A stretch of 64,000 bases of DNA from BQJU01 sp965229635 (GTDB lineage: Bacteria > Bacteroidota > Bacteroidia > Chitinophagales > Saprospiraceae): the NCBI GenBank assembly GCA_965229635.1, contig OZ245894.1, positions 5,828,001 to 5,892,000 on the forward strand, in the 5' to 3' direction. Shown in pieces: positions 35,101 through 46,500 of the stretch. The notes beneath the pieces are model-generated. The model saw only the letters and a program-made list of their open reading frames with translations. It was not told the origin of the DNA and did no database searches. A program made the translations under genes and the position numbers. Each line of letters opens with the position of its first letter. Within the stretch, counting starts at the first letter, position 1.

Positions 35101-37502
35101 TTCAGGTCAAAGTAGCTAGGAGTGATGGTGTTGCCACCCAATGTCAGGGTCAAACCATCAACATTGATGCCGTCAGTTGAAGCGAATACATCACAGTCGT
35201 CGCTTACCGTCAAAGAAATAATTTGATCGATCTCGGTCTGACATACAGGAACAGTGAAGTTCAGGTTGCCAGGCATGTCGATTACCGGATCCTGTGGTGC
35301 ATCCTGGGTTACAACCAAGCTTGGCAATACAGACGTTGGTCCGTAAGTAATGCTTGGGAAGTAAGTACCAGGAGCTACTTGTCCGGAGTATTCTACGTAT
35401 ACACAGTTGTTGCCTACGTTGTCAGTGAAGAAGGGTGTCAAACCTGCACCGCTGGTGAAGGTGATGTTACCTGGAATCACTGGCTCACAGTCATCACATA
35501 CCGTGAAGCTGTAAATCACGTTGGCTGTAGCCTGACACGCAGGAATCGAGTAATCTTCAGCATTGGCATAGATTACTGGATCCAGGTTCTCACTGGCCGC
35601 CGTGGCCGTTACCCCGATGGAGGTAGACTCCGTGGTGCCCAGCGCACTGGTATAAGAAATAGTGATAAAATCAGATAATGGCGTAGCCGGAGCCGCTACC
35701 GTTACGGCGTATTCAAAGTAGTTAGATGTAGGCTCTACAAATACCAACTGAAGGTTTGAAAGGCTTGGACCATTCAGGTTAACCGTTGGGTTACCAGTCA
35801 AGGTTGCATCACAACCACCGGTGATGGTTATTCCAAACAATACAGTCACATTGTCCTCACATACCGGAACCACTACACTGATTGGGTCGGCGACAATGGC
35901 CAGGTCATCCTCATCAGCAATTACGTTAGCTGAAATGCTCACACTTGCAGTGTTGCCAGCTATGTCTGAACCGGTAACGGTTACAGTTGACTGACCTGCA
36001 CTCCAGTGTACATCCAACAGGTAGTTGATGCTAAATGGATCATCAACCAGTGGAGAAACTACCTGAGTACCAGGAATCAAAGAAGCCGGAGTGGTAGTCG
36101 CTGTAGCAGTGAATGCACCAGGAACTACGATGAAACCGTCACAGTTGTCAAATCCATAAACGTAGAATTCGTCCTGACGGCCACAAGTACCTTCAGGAAG
36201 CGTTACGTTACCCAGGTTCGCGGCAGTACCAGGAATGGTAAATGGATCGGTGTCTGCCAATACATTACCGAAAATGTCGGTCAGGTAGATGATTGGATCA
36301 GTTACGTCAACACCAGCAGGAACCACAACGGTTACCGTTTCCGGGTCATTTGCCGGGTTACACGCTCCCGTTTCGGTCACCACTACTGTATAACTACCGG
36401 CAGCTGCACCTGTGAACAAGTATGGGCTACCGGCATCCGTAGCGGGGTTCACATTTGATGGCGTCGGCACATTAGGCCCACTGACAACTGTAATGTCGTA
36501 AGTCGTACCTGTACACGATGGGCCATCTGTGATATCGATAGTAAAAGATCCATCCATTCCACCGGGACAAGTTGGACGAGTAGCTGCCCAATCTACGGTG
36601 AAAGGATCATCAAAAGTACAGAATGTGAATGGCCCTACAATTGGAGAAACATTATTGGGGCCCGGGCCATCACAGGTTTCTGAAATATAAAAATCGTAAC
36701 AAGTGCCAGGAGCAAGAGCACCTCCCATCACTGTGTAAGAAAAGTCATTACCACTTTGCATCAAACCTGGGGTTGGGCCATTGCCCGGACCAGCGCAGAC
36801 TACGAAGTCAATCACCGCCTGTCCCGTGTTGGTAAACCCTTGTCCTCCGATCAGAATCCGCCAGCAATGGTCTGCAACCATCGCCTGCTGAGAAGTCCAG
36901 GTCACGGTGGCTTGATCACCGGTTATATTGGTTGCTCCCAGATTAATGGGTGGCATCGAGTTACAAGGGCTGGGATTAAAAGTTTGGGTGCCACAACTTG
37001 TGGTAAAACCATTAAACTCATTGGCGAAAGCACTGTTAATTGCCGCATTTTTTGAATTGCCATTGGTCCAGGCATTATTGGTAACCAATTCAAAAGTAAC
37101 GGTTGCGCTTGCTGTGAAATTGATGCTAAAGACATCCAAAGGAATGCCGTTATCCATATTTTGAACCGGCGTATTAGCGCTCAAAAAGGTTTTGTAAAAA
37201 AAGCCATCCCCGCCATCTAGTCCCGGGCCCGGGGTGAAGGGGTCTTCCTGCCAGGCAAAGCTCGAAAGTTGTGAAATCGCACCAAAAGAAACCGTTACGG
37301 TATTGGGATACCGCAGGGTGATCAATTGGCTGTTCCAGAAATTAAAGGGCGGCGTATTAAAATCAGCCTGTGGCTGATAGGTGAACGTCAGGCTATTCCC
37401 CGAGACGGAGACGCACACATCCACGTTGTTTTGCGCCATTGCCTTCTGCAGCCCAAAAAAGAGCAGCAAAAGAAAGGTTGTCAAGTAGATTTTAGATCTC
37501 AT
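29103..37502 (-). CDS. giant secreted HYR/dockerin-like/cohesin-like protein with T9SS type A tail
   Basis: A 2,799-residue surface or secreted protein. The signal peptide ends KAMAQ (~24). Residues ~25-190 form an N-terminal module nearly shared with the 6,712-residue neighbour. A fibronectin-III-like segment and SprB-like PTCPGGMDGSFTIDI segment follow (~190-400). A very long series of HYR/Ig-like domains then runs to ~2,300, each with spaced Cys and phrases such as TDNCxG and VEDQVEPIAVCDD. Near the end come a CarboxypepD-like unit, a dockerin-like calcium site (DANNSHSISTIDIIKIRK), a cohesin-like beta-sandwich (GYQLTLTFDADKVEYVGM), and the T9SS type A tail (NRPNPF, then INGRTIKLI, then MILTN). 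No enzyme domain was seen. Its role is probably adhesion or matrix formation. The start ATG overlaps the stop of a three-codon frame (ATG AAA AAA TGA). Confidence 0.85.
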   Translation of the reverse strand: MRSKIYLTTFLLLLFFGLQKAMAQNNVDVCVSVSGNSLTFTYQPQADFNTPPFNFWNSQLITLRYPNTVTVSFGAISQLSSFAWQEDPFTPGPGLDGGDGFFYKTFLSANTPVQNMDNGIPLDVFSINFTASATVTFELVTNNAWTNGNSKNAAINSAFANEFNGFTTSCGTQTFNPSPCNSMPPINLGATNITGDQATVTWTSQQAMVADHCWRILIGGQGFTNTGQAVIDFVVCAGPGNGPTPGLMQSGNDFSYTVMGGALAPGTCYDFYISETCDGPGPNNVSPIVGPFTFCTFDDPFTVDWAATRPTCPGGMDGSFTIDITDGPSCTGTTYDITVVSGPNVPTPSNVNPATDAGSPYLFTGAAAGSYTVVVTETGACNPANDPETVTVVVPAGVDVTDPIIYLTDIFGNVLADTDPFTIPGTAANLGNVTLPEGTCGRQDEFYVYGFDNCDGFIVVPGAFTATATTTPASLIPGTQVVSPLVDDPFSINYLLDVHWSAGQSTVTVTGSDIAGNTASVSISANVIADEDDLAIVADPISVVVPVCEDNVTVLFGITITGGCDATLTGNPTVNLNGPSLSNLQLVFVEPTSNYFEYAVTVAAPATPLSDFITISYTSALGTTESTSIGVTATAASENLDPVIYANAEDYSIPACQATANVIYSFTVCDDCEPVIPGNITFTSGAGLTPFFTDNVGNNCVYVEYSGQVAPGTYFPSITYGPTSVLPSLVVTQDAPQDPVIDMPGNLNFTVPVCQTEIDQIISLTVSDDCDVFASTDGINVDGLTLTLGGNTITPSYFDLNGNSVYVEYTVTLSAANSGQLLVANYGGVTVDAQIVVTDQPDNWAPIIIYPSQDINVELDPCESNIATVIFEVTATDNCDGDLANDNVEVIVTVNPPFAGGIIIPSPGGDTYFGFFEANESYQVLIEATDAAGNTRQEDFFVNVTQDAAASPNLACNDDINITLNDNCQAEILPSMVLVGEFGCLVADDFDITVVDQDPSNGTTVDGCGEFPVNVTLAVPPPVQGFVGPFAAVEWMVTQDPPTSAADLDWSTVEFTSTTLTLQTLAAGPSDGSDFDATGIDAIAAAVMPADGNVSFDYDYNGFDSGWDWFVIDVDGNIIAQGNVQASGSVDVDVAQGQILLIGIEDDGLLPVGGNTPSILEITNFVFTYASGVDAGAFTQCWGYITAEDKDDPVLDCPDDTDMAFFSVDVQTLDGTIDGTDPTIQALQYPCFYEVLSYQNPGANDVEDEFSYDLFTFTVTQSDYYTFFFESDDFTGANGGAMALLFQGGFDANQPCSNVIFQNDQQVATGAIVLFPSTQFGAFYTDFNPLIRISLPLEAGQTYTLLTTGTFATTMGDYTWSIFSDGNGVVQGPGISTPQTSTALVELVCDDILELTLSTLPANVPRCYKTDADGNVIYPTNFQERQRLQQLLDLLAKTGYPVNGDPFDGFVSDNCGDITVCVTDVVNMDPNCAPNTITRTFTAVDEKGNEADACSQVISARKLTVADVMVPPLTAFVECDEGDFEANNPSPAITGWPFVQTATGFVNLGVAGAQEYCNLAAQYSDQPRIEVCPSAYKFIRSWNVLNWCNPIESQIFVQIIKVGDFSAPEVTCPEVDYDWDGIPDILTYSTGPFNCTAAFAIPAPTVTDNCSDYEVSTEVVTTVQDTIYDQWGINIVDIVDVDVVVVTVGPNQPQFVSGIPLGCHRFRYTVTDDCGNIAVIECPFQVEDQVEPIAVCDDDLNISIGGQGYARVYAADIDEGSSDNCGPIRIEVRRLYSEDATTCNPIPPFYSPWGDYVDFNCCDVNDMVTIELRVWDDRNGDGIAGNTIPVMYCDGSTKLVTDNSNVCWLEVLVEDKIRPFCAPPHAVVRDCNDLPYNFSATDTLLLQELFGNAMATDNCPGAYTQELPPIDNLDDCGFGTIIRRFRAIDAQGNVSTNSCQQIITINEVHEYEIKFPKDAEAFCGEPNPDTIAYEEIGCDLLAVEITDDTLSASGDECYKIFRHFQVVNWCEYDGISQAVTVSRDEDCDGQPGDEDVWVLVRPNGITYFDRDNNEANNNPFAFTKGTSCDGITNPTGHWINSTIDVNATRDPITGVVQQGAEPIPNIRDIASRGYWKYEQHIRVYDNVDPIITVDPYDAFCSEDGVNCTGDVEITFVVDENCTPDDIEVIIYLDVDADGSIDFNSDDNPSVVSLSGSYPNFTISGTYPIGDHEFGIRVDDGCGNYSSADVPFTVVDCKAPAPVCINGLAIELMPQPAGTDADGDGDEDCAAMAIWANDFIASPIYDCTGQGDQHPTNENVTEILKYSIHRADSVIAGSELPDPSVTGLVATCDDPATLIVRIYAWDDADNPYSVQPDGSVGGPNYDFCETYILVQDNMGSCEGDECGGVGSRIAGVIMTEEDETVEGVAVGLSGQTEMDMTTASNGQYEFSNLESGYDYTVTPELDLDHLNGVTTFDLVLISKHILGVTPLDSPYKLIAADANNSHSISTIDIIKIRKLILNIDTEFEDNTSWRFVDAAYVFPDPSNPWSEVFPEVINYNNLTVEQLNQDFVGVKIGDVNGSVQANFASLDDRTTNGLFAFELQDEQLAANQTYQLDFRAKDMNQIQGYQLTLTFDADKVEYVGMDEKIMTEAHIGLRHLDQGMITMSWNGEAGQVESLTDQDVLFGLQFRANTATRWSEVLGVSSRYTMAEAYNAGNQLLEVGLHFNEGPTVVQAFELYQNRPNPFRESTVIGFYLPQATEATLSIQDINGRTIKLIRNDFAKGYNEVVVKSGDLPKGMLYYTLETDDYNATRKMILTN
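29110..30905 (-). repeat. parent copy of the 1.8-kb tandem duplication
   Basis: This 3' part of the 2,799-codon gene is repeated at 27253-29048 with no insertions or deletions between them. It encodes the last HYR segment, the dockerin-like and cohesin-like units and the T9SS tail. Confidence 0.92.
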
Positions 37503-37524
37503 TTTTTCATGGATTTAATTTGTT

Positions 37525-37555
37525 AAAAGCACCCAGGCCGGCCGAGCCCGGGTGC
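37525..37555 (-). terminator. terminator of the 6,712-residue repeat-protein gene
   Basis: GCACCC-A-GGC and GCC-C-GGGTGC pair around CGGCCGA. On the minus strand the stem is followed by TTTT. It separates the giant repeat gene from the HYR/T9SS gene, which then needs its own start of transcription or read-through. Confidence 0.75.
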
Positions 37556-37568
37556 ATTCGGTTTGTAA

Positions 37569-40500
37569 TTATGGAATCTGTTCAAAAATGGGTGCAGATT
37601 GACTGAAGCTGGTATTTTCCGGATGTAGCAACACATTGGAAGAAATCAAAATTTGATCCGTTCCTGCGCCGACGTAGATCACCGTTCCATCCATATTGAC
37701 ATCACCATCATAGTAGCCGTCAACAGTATGAGAAGTGGAATAAATGCCAGCATTAGCAGGGTCTAACAATACGGTAGTAGAAAGTGTGATATTATCCGTA
37801 CCGGCTCCCACAAATACGATCTGGTCATTACCATCCGCATTTCCTGCCCAAAGGGCAGTTACACCAGGTTCTATGATCTTTTGGGCATGCATGCCAAAAG
37901 TTGGAGTGAAGGCATTAGTGAAATCAACCGCGGTGGCGATATCAGATAGTGACAAGGCGTCCATGGTCATCACTCCAAGGTGATTGCGATGACGAGCAAC
38001 CAGATAGTAGTCACCTACGGGAACATCTTCAAAAGAAACGGTAGATGCTCCATCTATATCGACAATATCACCATCTCTCTGTACCAGAGCAGATCGAGTG
38101 GCCACAACTACGGTAGAATCACTGCCATCTCTGAGTTCCAGGAAGACCCAATCAACGATAGCGTCATTACCGGTGACATCAAAAACTGAAGGTGCAACCA
38201 TTTCTCCTCCACCACCAACATGTGTGTAGTTGGGATTGCCCGTGTAAGGTTCTGTTTCCGGTAAATAATCCAAGGCACGTAGGTCGTCACGCATCATTCC
38301 GGTTGCCGGATCATAAGAAGCTTGCAGGAATACTTTAGCGGAAATTACCAAAGCCGGTGGTTCACAAGCTGCTGGTGCTGTGAAAGCATTTGCCCACGAA
38401 GCAGTGCAACCTCCATCGGTATCATCGGTCACAGTTAGGGTCACCACATTGCCATCAGCAGGCAGGCTCAGCATTACCGTTTGTGGACTTACCGTATAAG
38501 CGAAGGTATTTCCATTAATGGTAAATGTAGGTCCTCCAGGATTGACAAAGGCAATTGTTACGGGTACCGTAAAGGTGCTTGTAGCAGGGATACAATCGCT
38601 TACATTGTCCAAATCGATATCAACAATGGCGATTGCACAAGTCACATCACCACTACAATCCGGAGCAGTATAGGCATCACCAAAGTCATCATTACAATCA
38701 GGACTATCCACATCCCAGGCTTTGAGGGTGGTCAGGGTTCCATCGCCCGGCAGGGTAATGGTCACCGTTTGCGGACTGGTGGTATAGGCAAATACCTGAC
38801 CTTTCAGCACAAAGCCATTGGCCCCAGCATTGGTATAGGTCAAGGTCACATCAATATCGTAAGTTCCGTCCCCGTTGCACGCGCCAGGCGTTCCGACTCC
38901 CGTGATGGACATTGCGCAACTCATATCACCACTACAATCAGGAGCAGTGTAGGCATCAGCAAAGTCATCATCACAATCAGGACTATCTACATCCCAGGCC
39001 TGAAGAGTTGTTACTCCTCCATCACCCGGCAGGCTAATCGTCACCGTTTGCGGGCTGGAAGTATACGCAAACACCTGACCATTCAACACAAAGCCATTGG
39101 CTCCAGCATTGGTGTAGGTCAAGGTCACATCAATATCATAAGTTCCGTCCCCGTTGCACGCGCCAGGCGTTCCGACGCCTGTGATGGACATTGCGCAACT
39201 CATATCACCACTACAATCAGGAGCAGTGTAGGCATCAGCAAAGTCATCATTACAATCAGGACTATCTACATCCCAGGCCTGCAAGGTAGTTACGCCGCCA
39301 TCTCCCGGTAAGCTAATCGTCACCGTTTGTGGGCTCGTAGTATACGCAAATACCTCACCGTTCAGCACAAAGCCATTGGCCCCAGCCTGAGTATAGGTCA
39401 AGGTTACATCAATATCGTAGGTACCATCTCCGTTACAGGCGCCAGGCGTTCCAACTCCCGTGATGGCCATTGCGCAACTCATATCGCCACTACAATCAGG
39501 AGCAGTGTAGGCATCAGCAAAGTCGTCACTACAATCAGGACTATCTACATCCCAGGCCTGAAGCGTAGTTACTCCGCCATCACCCGGCAAGCTGATTGTT
39601 ACTGTTTGTGGGCTCGTAGTATACGCAAACACCTCACCGTTTAAGACGAAGCCATTGGCCCCAGTTTCCAGGTAAGTTACCGTTACATCAATATCGTAAG
39701 TACCGTCTCCGTTACAGGCGCCAGGGGTTCCGACTCCCGTGATGGACATTGCGCAACTCATATCACCACTACAATCAGGGGCAGTATAGGCATCAGCAAA
39801 GTCATCACTACAAGTTGGATTATCTACATCCCAGGCCTGTAAGGTTGTTACGCCTCCATCACCCGGCAAACTAATCGTTACCGTTTGCGGGCTGGAAGTA
39901 TACGCAAACACCTGACCATTCAACACAAAGCCACTGGCTCCAGCCTCAAGATAGGTGACTGTTACATCAATATCATAAGTACCATCTCCATTACATGCAC
40001 CCGGTGTTCCAAGATCGGTAATAGACATAGCACAAGTCATATCACCACTACAATCGGGTGCGGTATAGGCATCATCAACGGTATCCTCACATTCAGGGCT
40101 ATCGAGATCCCAGGCGTGAATTCTGGTCAAGCTACCATCACCCGGTAAGGTGAGGGTTACGGTTTGCGGTCTGCCGGTGTAGGCAAACACTTGTCCGTTG
40201 ACCACAAATCCTGAAGTGCCTGGAGCCGTGTAGGTCACGGTTACATCTACATTATAAGTTCCATCTCCGTTACATGCACCCGGTGTTCCAACATTCAGAA
40301 TCGTCAGAGCACAAGTGCAATCAGGCAGGTCATTGATGACAAAATCATCCGTTGCACTCACTGGGGTTGCGGGTGAACAACCATTTACGTCGGCAATACC
40401 GGTAATGGTCACCGTTTGTGCCGCTGTAGCAGTCGTCAGATTGGCAGTAGGAATCATTATGGTTCCCATTCCACTGCTCATCGTCACACTAGCGGTTAAA

Positions 40501-43500
40501 CCGGTTGCTGCATTGGGTGAAGCCAAATCGTAAGTGAAGGTATAGTCACCGTCCGCCAAAGTGGAAGAAGTAATCATCATTACTCCATCATCTCCGATAC
40601 ATACCTCAGACACAACGATACTCAGATCGCTGGCATCCGGCAATTCGTTAATCGCAAAGGCATCACTGACACTCAAAGCAGAAGCTGGAGAACAACCATT
40701 TCCATCGGTCACATTGGTGATCGTGATTGTTTGCAATGCTGCTGTAGTTGACAGATTTGCCGCTGGAATCGTCAAAGTACCTGAGCCGCCGCTTGTCGTT
40801 ACTGAAGCAGTTAATCCACTTGCAGCATTCGGTGCGCCCAGGTCGTAGGTAAAGTCGTAGGTTCCATCAGCAAGGCTTGAAGTGATTGCCACGGAGCCAT
40901 CCGCACCGACACAAATGTCAGTCGCATCAATATTCAGCGTAGAGACATCAGGCAAGGCGTTGACCGCAAATACATCGCTGGTACTTACACTGCCACTTGG
41001 AGAACATCCATTGGCATCCGTGATGCTCATTAAGATGATACTCTGCGAAGCAGAAGTGCTCGTCAGATTAGCTGCGGGAATCGTCAAAACTCCGGTTCCA
41101 CTGCTCACACTTACACTTCCTGTCAGATCATTGGCATTATTTGGTGCCCCCAGATCGTAGACGAAGTCATAGGTGCCATCAGCCAAACTGGTGGTAAAGG
41201 TCACATTACCATCCGCGCCAACACAAATATCATCTGCTACCATCGTCAAAGTCGAGGCATCAGGTAATGCATTGATCGCAAAATCATCACTCACACTTAC
41301 CGCTGCTGCCGGGAAACAGTTGTTTCCGTCGGTAACATCCGTAATCGTAATCGATTGACTTGCAGTCGTAGTGCTCAAATTCGCTGTCGGTATCGTTAAG
41401 GTGCCAGATCCGCTGCTTATCGCAACCGAAGCCGTTAGGCCGGTTGCTGCATTAGGCGCACCCAAATCATAAGTAAAGTCATACATACCATCTGCAAGGC
41501 TCGTCGAAATCGTTACATTGCCATCTACTCCCTCGCAGATGTCATCTGCTACAATCGTCAGCGTTGATACATCTGGTAAAGCGTTGATCGCAAATACATC
41601 GCTTACACTTACTACCGTAGCTGGTGAGCAGCCATTGCCGTCCGTCACATTGGTAATAGTTACCGATTGACTTGCAGTTGTATTGGTCAAATTAGCCGCT
41701 GGAATCGTCATCGTTGCCGAGCCACCACTCACCGAAACGGAAGCCGTTAAGCCCGTTGCTGCGTTTGGTGCCCCCAGGTCGTAGGTAAAGTCGTAAGTAT
41801 CATCGGCAAGGCTGGTGGTAATGGTCACATTTCCATCCGCCCCAACACAAATGTCATCCGCGACAATGGTCAGCGTCGACACGTCTGGCAGAGCGTTGAT
41901 CGCAAAGGCATCGCTTACGCTCAAAGCAGAAGCTGGTGAACAACTATTGCCATCCGTTACATTGGTGATGGTTACCGATTGAGAGGCAGCTGTATTGGAC
42001 AAGCTGGCTGCGGGAATCGTCATCGTTCCACTTCCGCTGCTTACCGTCACACTTGCTGTCAAACCGGTTGCTGCGTTTGGTGCTGCCAGGTCATAAGTAA
42101 AGTCGTACGTGCCATCAATCAGGCTAGTGGTGACCACGGCCACTCCATCTTCTCCCAGGCAAATGTCATCCACACTGATTGTCAAGGTCGACACATCTGG
42201 TAATGCATTGATTGCAAAGGCATCGCTTGTACTCAGTGCAGAGGCTGGAGAACAGCCATTACCATCGGTAACATTGGTAATTGTTACCACTTGACCAGCA
42301 GCTGTATTACTCAGGCTGGCGGCAGGAATCGTCAACGTACCTGCTCCACCCGAAATGGATACAGATCCAGTTAAGCCAGTCGCAACATTTGGTGCGCCCA
42401 GGTCGTAGGTAAAGTCGTAGGTTCCACTAGCCAAACTAGAGGTAATCTCCACTGAACCATCGGCGCCGACACAAATGTCAGCCGCAGCTATATTAAGCGT
42501 AGAGACATCAGGCAATGCGTTGACCGCAAATACATCGCTGGTACTTACACTACCACTTGGAGAACATCCATTGGCATCCGTGATGCTCATTAAGATGATA
42601 CTCTGCGAAGCAGAAGTGCTCGTCAGATTAGCTGCGGGAATGGTCAAAACGCCGGTTCCGCTGCTCACCGTTACACTTCCTGTCAGATCATTGGCGTTAT
42701 TGGGCGCACCCAAATCATACACAAAGTCGTAAGTGCCATCTCCCAAACTGGTGGTAAAGGTCACATTGCCATCCGCGCCTACACAAATATCATCTGCTAC
42801 CATCGTCAAAGTCGAGGCATCAGGTAATGCATTGATCGCAAAATCATCACTCACACTTACCGCTGCTGCCGGGAAACAGTTGTTTCCGTCGGTAACATCC
42901 GTAATAGTAATGGATTGACTTGCAGTCGTAGTGCTCAAATTCGCTGTCGGTATCGTTAAGGTGCCAGATCCGCTGCTTATCGCAACCGAAGCCGTTAGGC
43001 CGGTTGCTGCATTAGGCGCACCCAAATCATAGGTAAAGTCATACATGCCATCGGCAAGACTGGTCGTAATCGTCACATTTCCATCCACGCCTTCGCAGAT
43101 ATCATCTGCCACAATCGTCAGAGTTGATACATTAGGTAAAGCGTTGATCGCAAATACATCGCTCACACTCACTGCGGAGGCTGGTGAGCAACCATTGCCG
43201 TCCGTCACATTGGTAATCGTTACCGATTGACTGGCGGTTGTATTGGTCAAATTAGCCGCTGGAATGGTCAACGTAGCTGAACCACCACTCACCGAAACGG
43301 AAGCCGTTAAGCCCGTTGCTGCGTTTGGTGCCCCCAGGTCGTAGGTAAAGTCGTAAGTATCATCGGCAAGGCTGGTGGTAATGGTCACATTGCCATCCGC
43401 ACCAACACAAATGTCATCCGCGACAATGGTCAAAGTTGATACATCTGGCAAAGCATTGATGGCAAACACATCACTTACACTTACTGCCGAGGTTGGTTCA

Positions 43501-46500
43501 CAGCCATTTCCATCCGTTACATTGGTAATTGTCACGGATTGAGAAGCAGCTGTATTTGTCAAATCAGCAGCTGGAATCATCAGCACGCCTGAACCTCCAC
43601 TTACCGTTACGCTTCCGCTCAATCCGGTTGCTGCATTTGGCGCAGCCAGATCATAGGTAAAGTCGTAAGTGCCATCAGCCAAACTGGTCGTGATCGTCAC
43701 ATTACCATTTTCACCAACGCAGATATCCTCTGCTGCAATGGTCAAGGTTGACACATCAGGCAATTCATTAATCGCAAAGGCATCGCTTACACTCAAGGCT
43801 GAAGCTGGAGCACAGCTATTGCCATCCGTTACATTCGTGATGGTCACTGTTTGTGTAGCAGTCGTATTAGTCAGGCTAGCCGCCGGGATAGTCATCGTAG
43901 CCGAACCACCGGAAACGGTGACAGAAGCAGTCAATCCACTCCCGGCATTAGGAGCCGCCAAATCATAGGTGAAGTCATAGGAGCCATCAGTAAGGCTAGT
44001 CGTAATGGTTACATTACCATCTACGCCCACACAGATATCATCTGCTACGATCGTCAAGGTAGAAACATCTGGCAGCCCATTGATTGCAAACGCATCACTC
44101 ACACTCAAGGCTGAAGCTGGAGAACAGCTATTGCCATCGGTAACATTCGTTACGGTTACTGTTTGCGAAGCAGTCGTATTAGCCAAGCTAGCTGCGGGAA
44201 TGGTCATTGTTCCTGAACCGCTGCTTACTGTCACACTTGCCGTCAAGCCAGTTGCTGCATTGGGCGCACCCAAATCATAGCTAAAGTCGTAAGTGCCATC
44301 AGCAAGGCTGGTAGTCACCAGCACTGTCCCATCTTCGCCTACGCAAATATCATCAACATTGATTGTCAAGGTCGATACATCTGGCAAGGCATTGATTGCA
44401 AAGGCGTCGCTTGTACTCAAAGCAGAAGCGGGTGAACAATTATTGCCATCGGTTACATTCGTCACCGTTACAGTCTGAGATGCAGTTGTATTGCTCAAGC
44501 TGGCTGCGGGAATCGTCATTGTTCCTGAACCGCCACTAATTGTTACGGAAGCCGTCAAATCAGTTGCTGCATTTGGAGCGGCCAAATTATAGGTGAAATC
44601 GTAAGTACCATTGGCCAAACTGGTCGTGATCTCCACTGAACCATCGGCGCCGACACAAATGTCAGCCGCAGCTATATTCAGCGTAGACACATCAGGTAAG
44701 GCGTTGACCGCAAATACATCGCTGGCACTCACACTACCACTTGGAGAACATCCATTAGCATCCGTGATGCTCATTAAGATGATACTCTGCGAAGCAGAAG
44801 TGCTCGTCAAATTAGCTGCGGGAATGGTCAAAACTCCCGTTCCTCCGCTTACGGTTACACTTCCAGTCAGATCATTGGCGTTATTGGGCGCACCCAAATC
44901 GTAGACGAAGTCATAGGTACCATCTACCAAGCTGGTGGTTACAGTTACATTACCATCAGCGCCAACACAGATATCGTCCGCCAGGATGGTCAAAGTTGAT
45001 ACATCAGGCAAGGCATTGATGGCAAAAGCATCACTCACACTTACTGCCGAGGCTGGTTCACAGCCGTTTCCGTCCGTTACATTTGTAACAGTTACAGATT
45101 GAGACGCAGCCGTATTGGACAAGCTGGCAGCCGGAATAGTCATCGTTCCACTTCCGCTGCTTACCGTCACACTTGCCGTCAAGCCAGTTGCTGCGTTTGG
45201 TGCAGCCAGGTCATAAGTGAAGTCGTAAGTACCATCTACCAGACTGGTTGTTATTGACACTGTTGCATCCTCACCTACGCAAATGTCATCCACACTTATC
45301 GTTAAAGTTGATACATCAGGTAAGGCGTTGATCGCAAAAGCATCACTGGCGTTTACGGTCACAGACGGAGCACAATTATTGCCATCGGTCACATCACTAA
45401 TGGTGATTGTTTGTGAAGCAGTAGTATTTGTCAAATTAGCTGCGGGAATAGTTAAGGTGCCTGTTCCTCCGCTAATTATTACTGTTCCTGTCAATCCGGT
45501 AGCCGCATTTGGTGCTGCGAGATCATAGGTAAAATCATAGCTGCCATCGCCAAGGCTGGTCGTTATTGTGGCAGTCGCATCATTTCCTACACAAATATCA
45601 TCTACACTGATGGCCAAGGTCGACACATCTGGCAAACCGTTAATTGTAAATGCATCGCTTACGCTCAATGCTGAAGCAGGAGCACAGCTATTGCCATCCG
45701 TCACGTTCGTTACCGTTACTGTTTGTGAAGCCGAAGTACTGGTCAGACTTGCCGCTGGAATCGTTAACGTTCCGGAGCCACTGATGACCGTTACGCTTGC
45801 CGTCAAGCCAGTCGCCGCATTAGGGGCAGCCAGATCATAAGTAAAGTCGTAAGTGCCGTCATCCAAACTTGTGGTAATCGTCACATTACCATCATCGCCG
45901 AGGCAGATATCATCAGCGACAATGGTCAAGGTTGACACATCAGGTAAGGTGTTGATTGTAAATGCATCACTGGCACTCAGGGCCGAAGCCGGAGCACAGC
46001 TGTTACCATCAACCACATTGGTGACTGTTAATGTTTGAGACGCTGCTGTTGCACTCAAATTAGCAGCTGGAATCGTCAGTGTTCCACTACCACTATTAAT
46101 AGTCACACTTCCGGTAAGACCGGTAGCAGCATTGGGGGCTCCCAAATTATAGGTGAAATCATAAGTACCGTTTGCTAAGCTCGTCGTAATCGTCGCACTA
46201 CCATCATCTCCCAGACAGATATCCATTGCATCAATATTCAATGTAGAAATATCTGGCAAAGCATTGATCGCAAATACATCACTAACGCTAAGTGCCATAG
46301 AAACGGCACAACTATTACCATCAACCACATTCATCAGAATGATGCTTTGCGAAGGTGATGCGGTGGTCAAATTAGCAGCGGGAATCGTCAGCGTACCTGT
46401 TCCACCAGCAATTGCTACAGAAGCCGTTAGATCATTGGCATTATTTGGTGCGCCAAGGTCGTAGGTAAAGTCATAAGTGCCATCTGCTAAGCTGGTCGTG

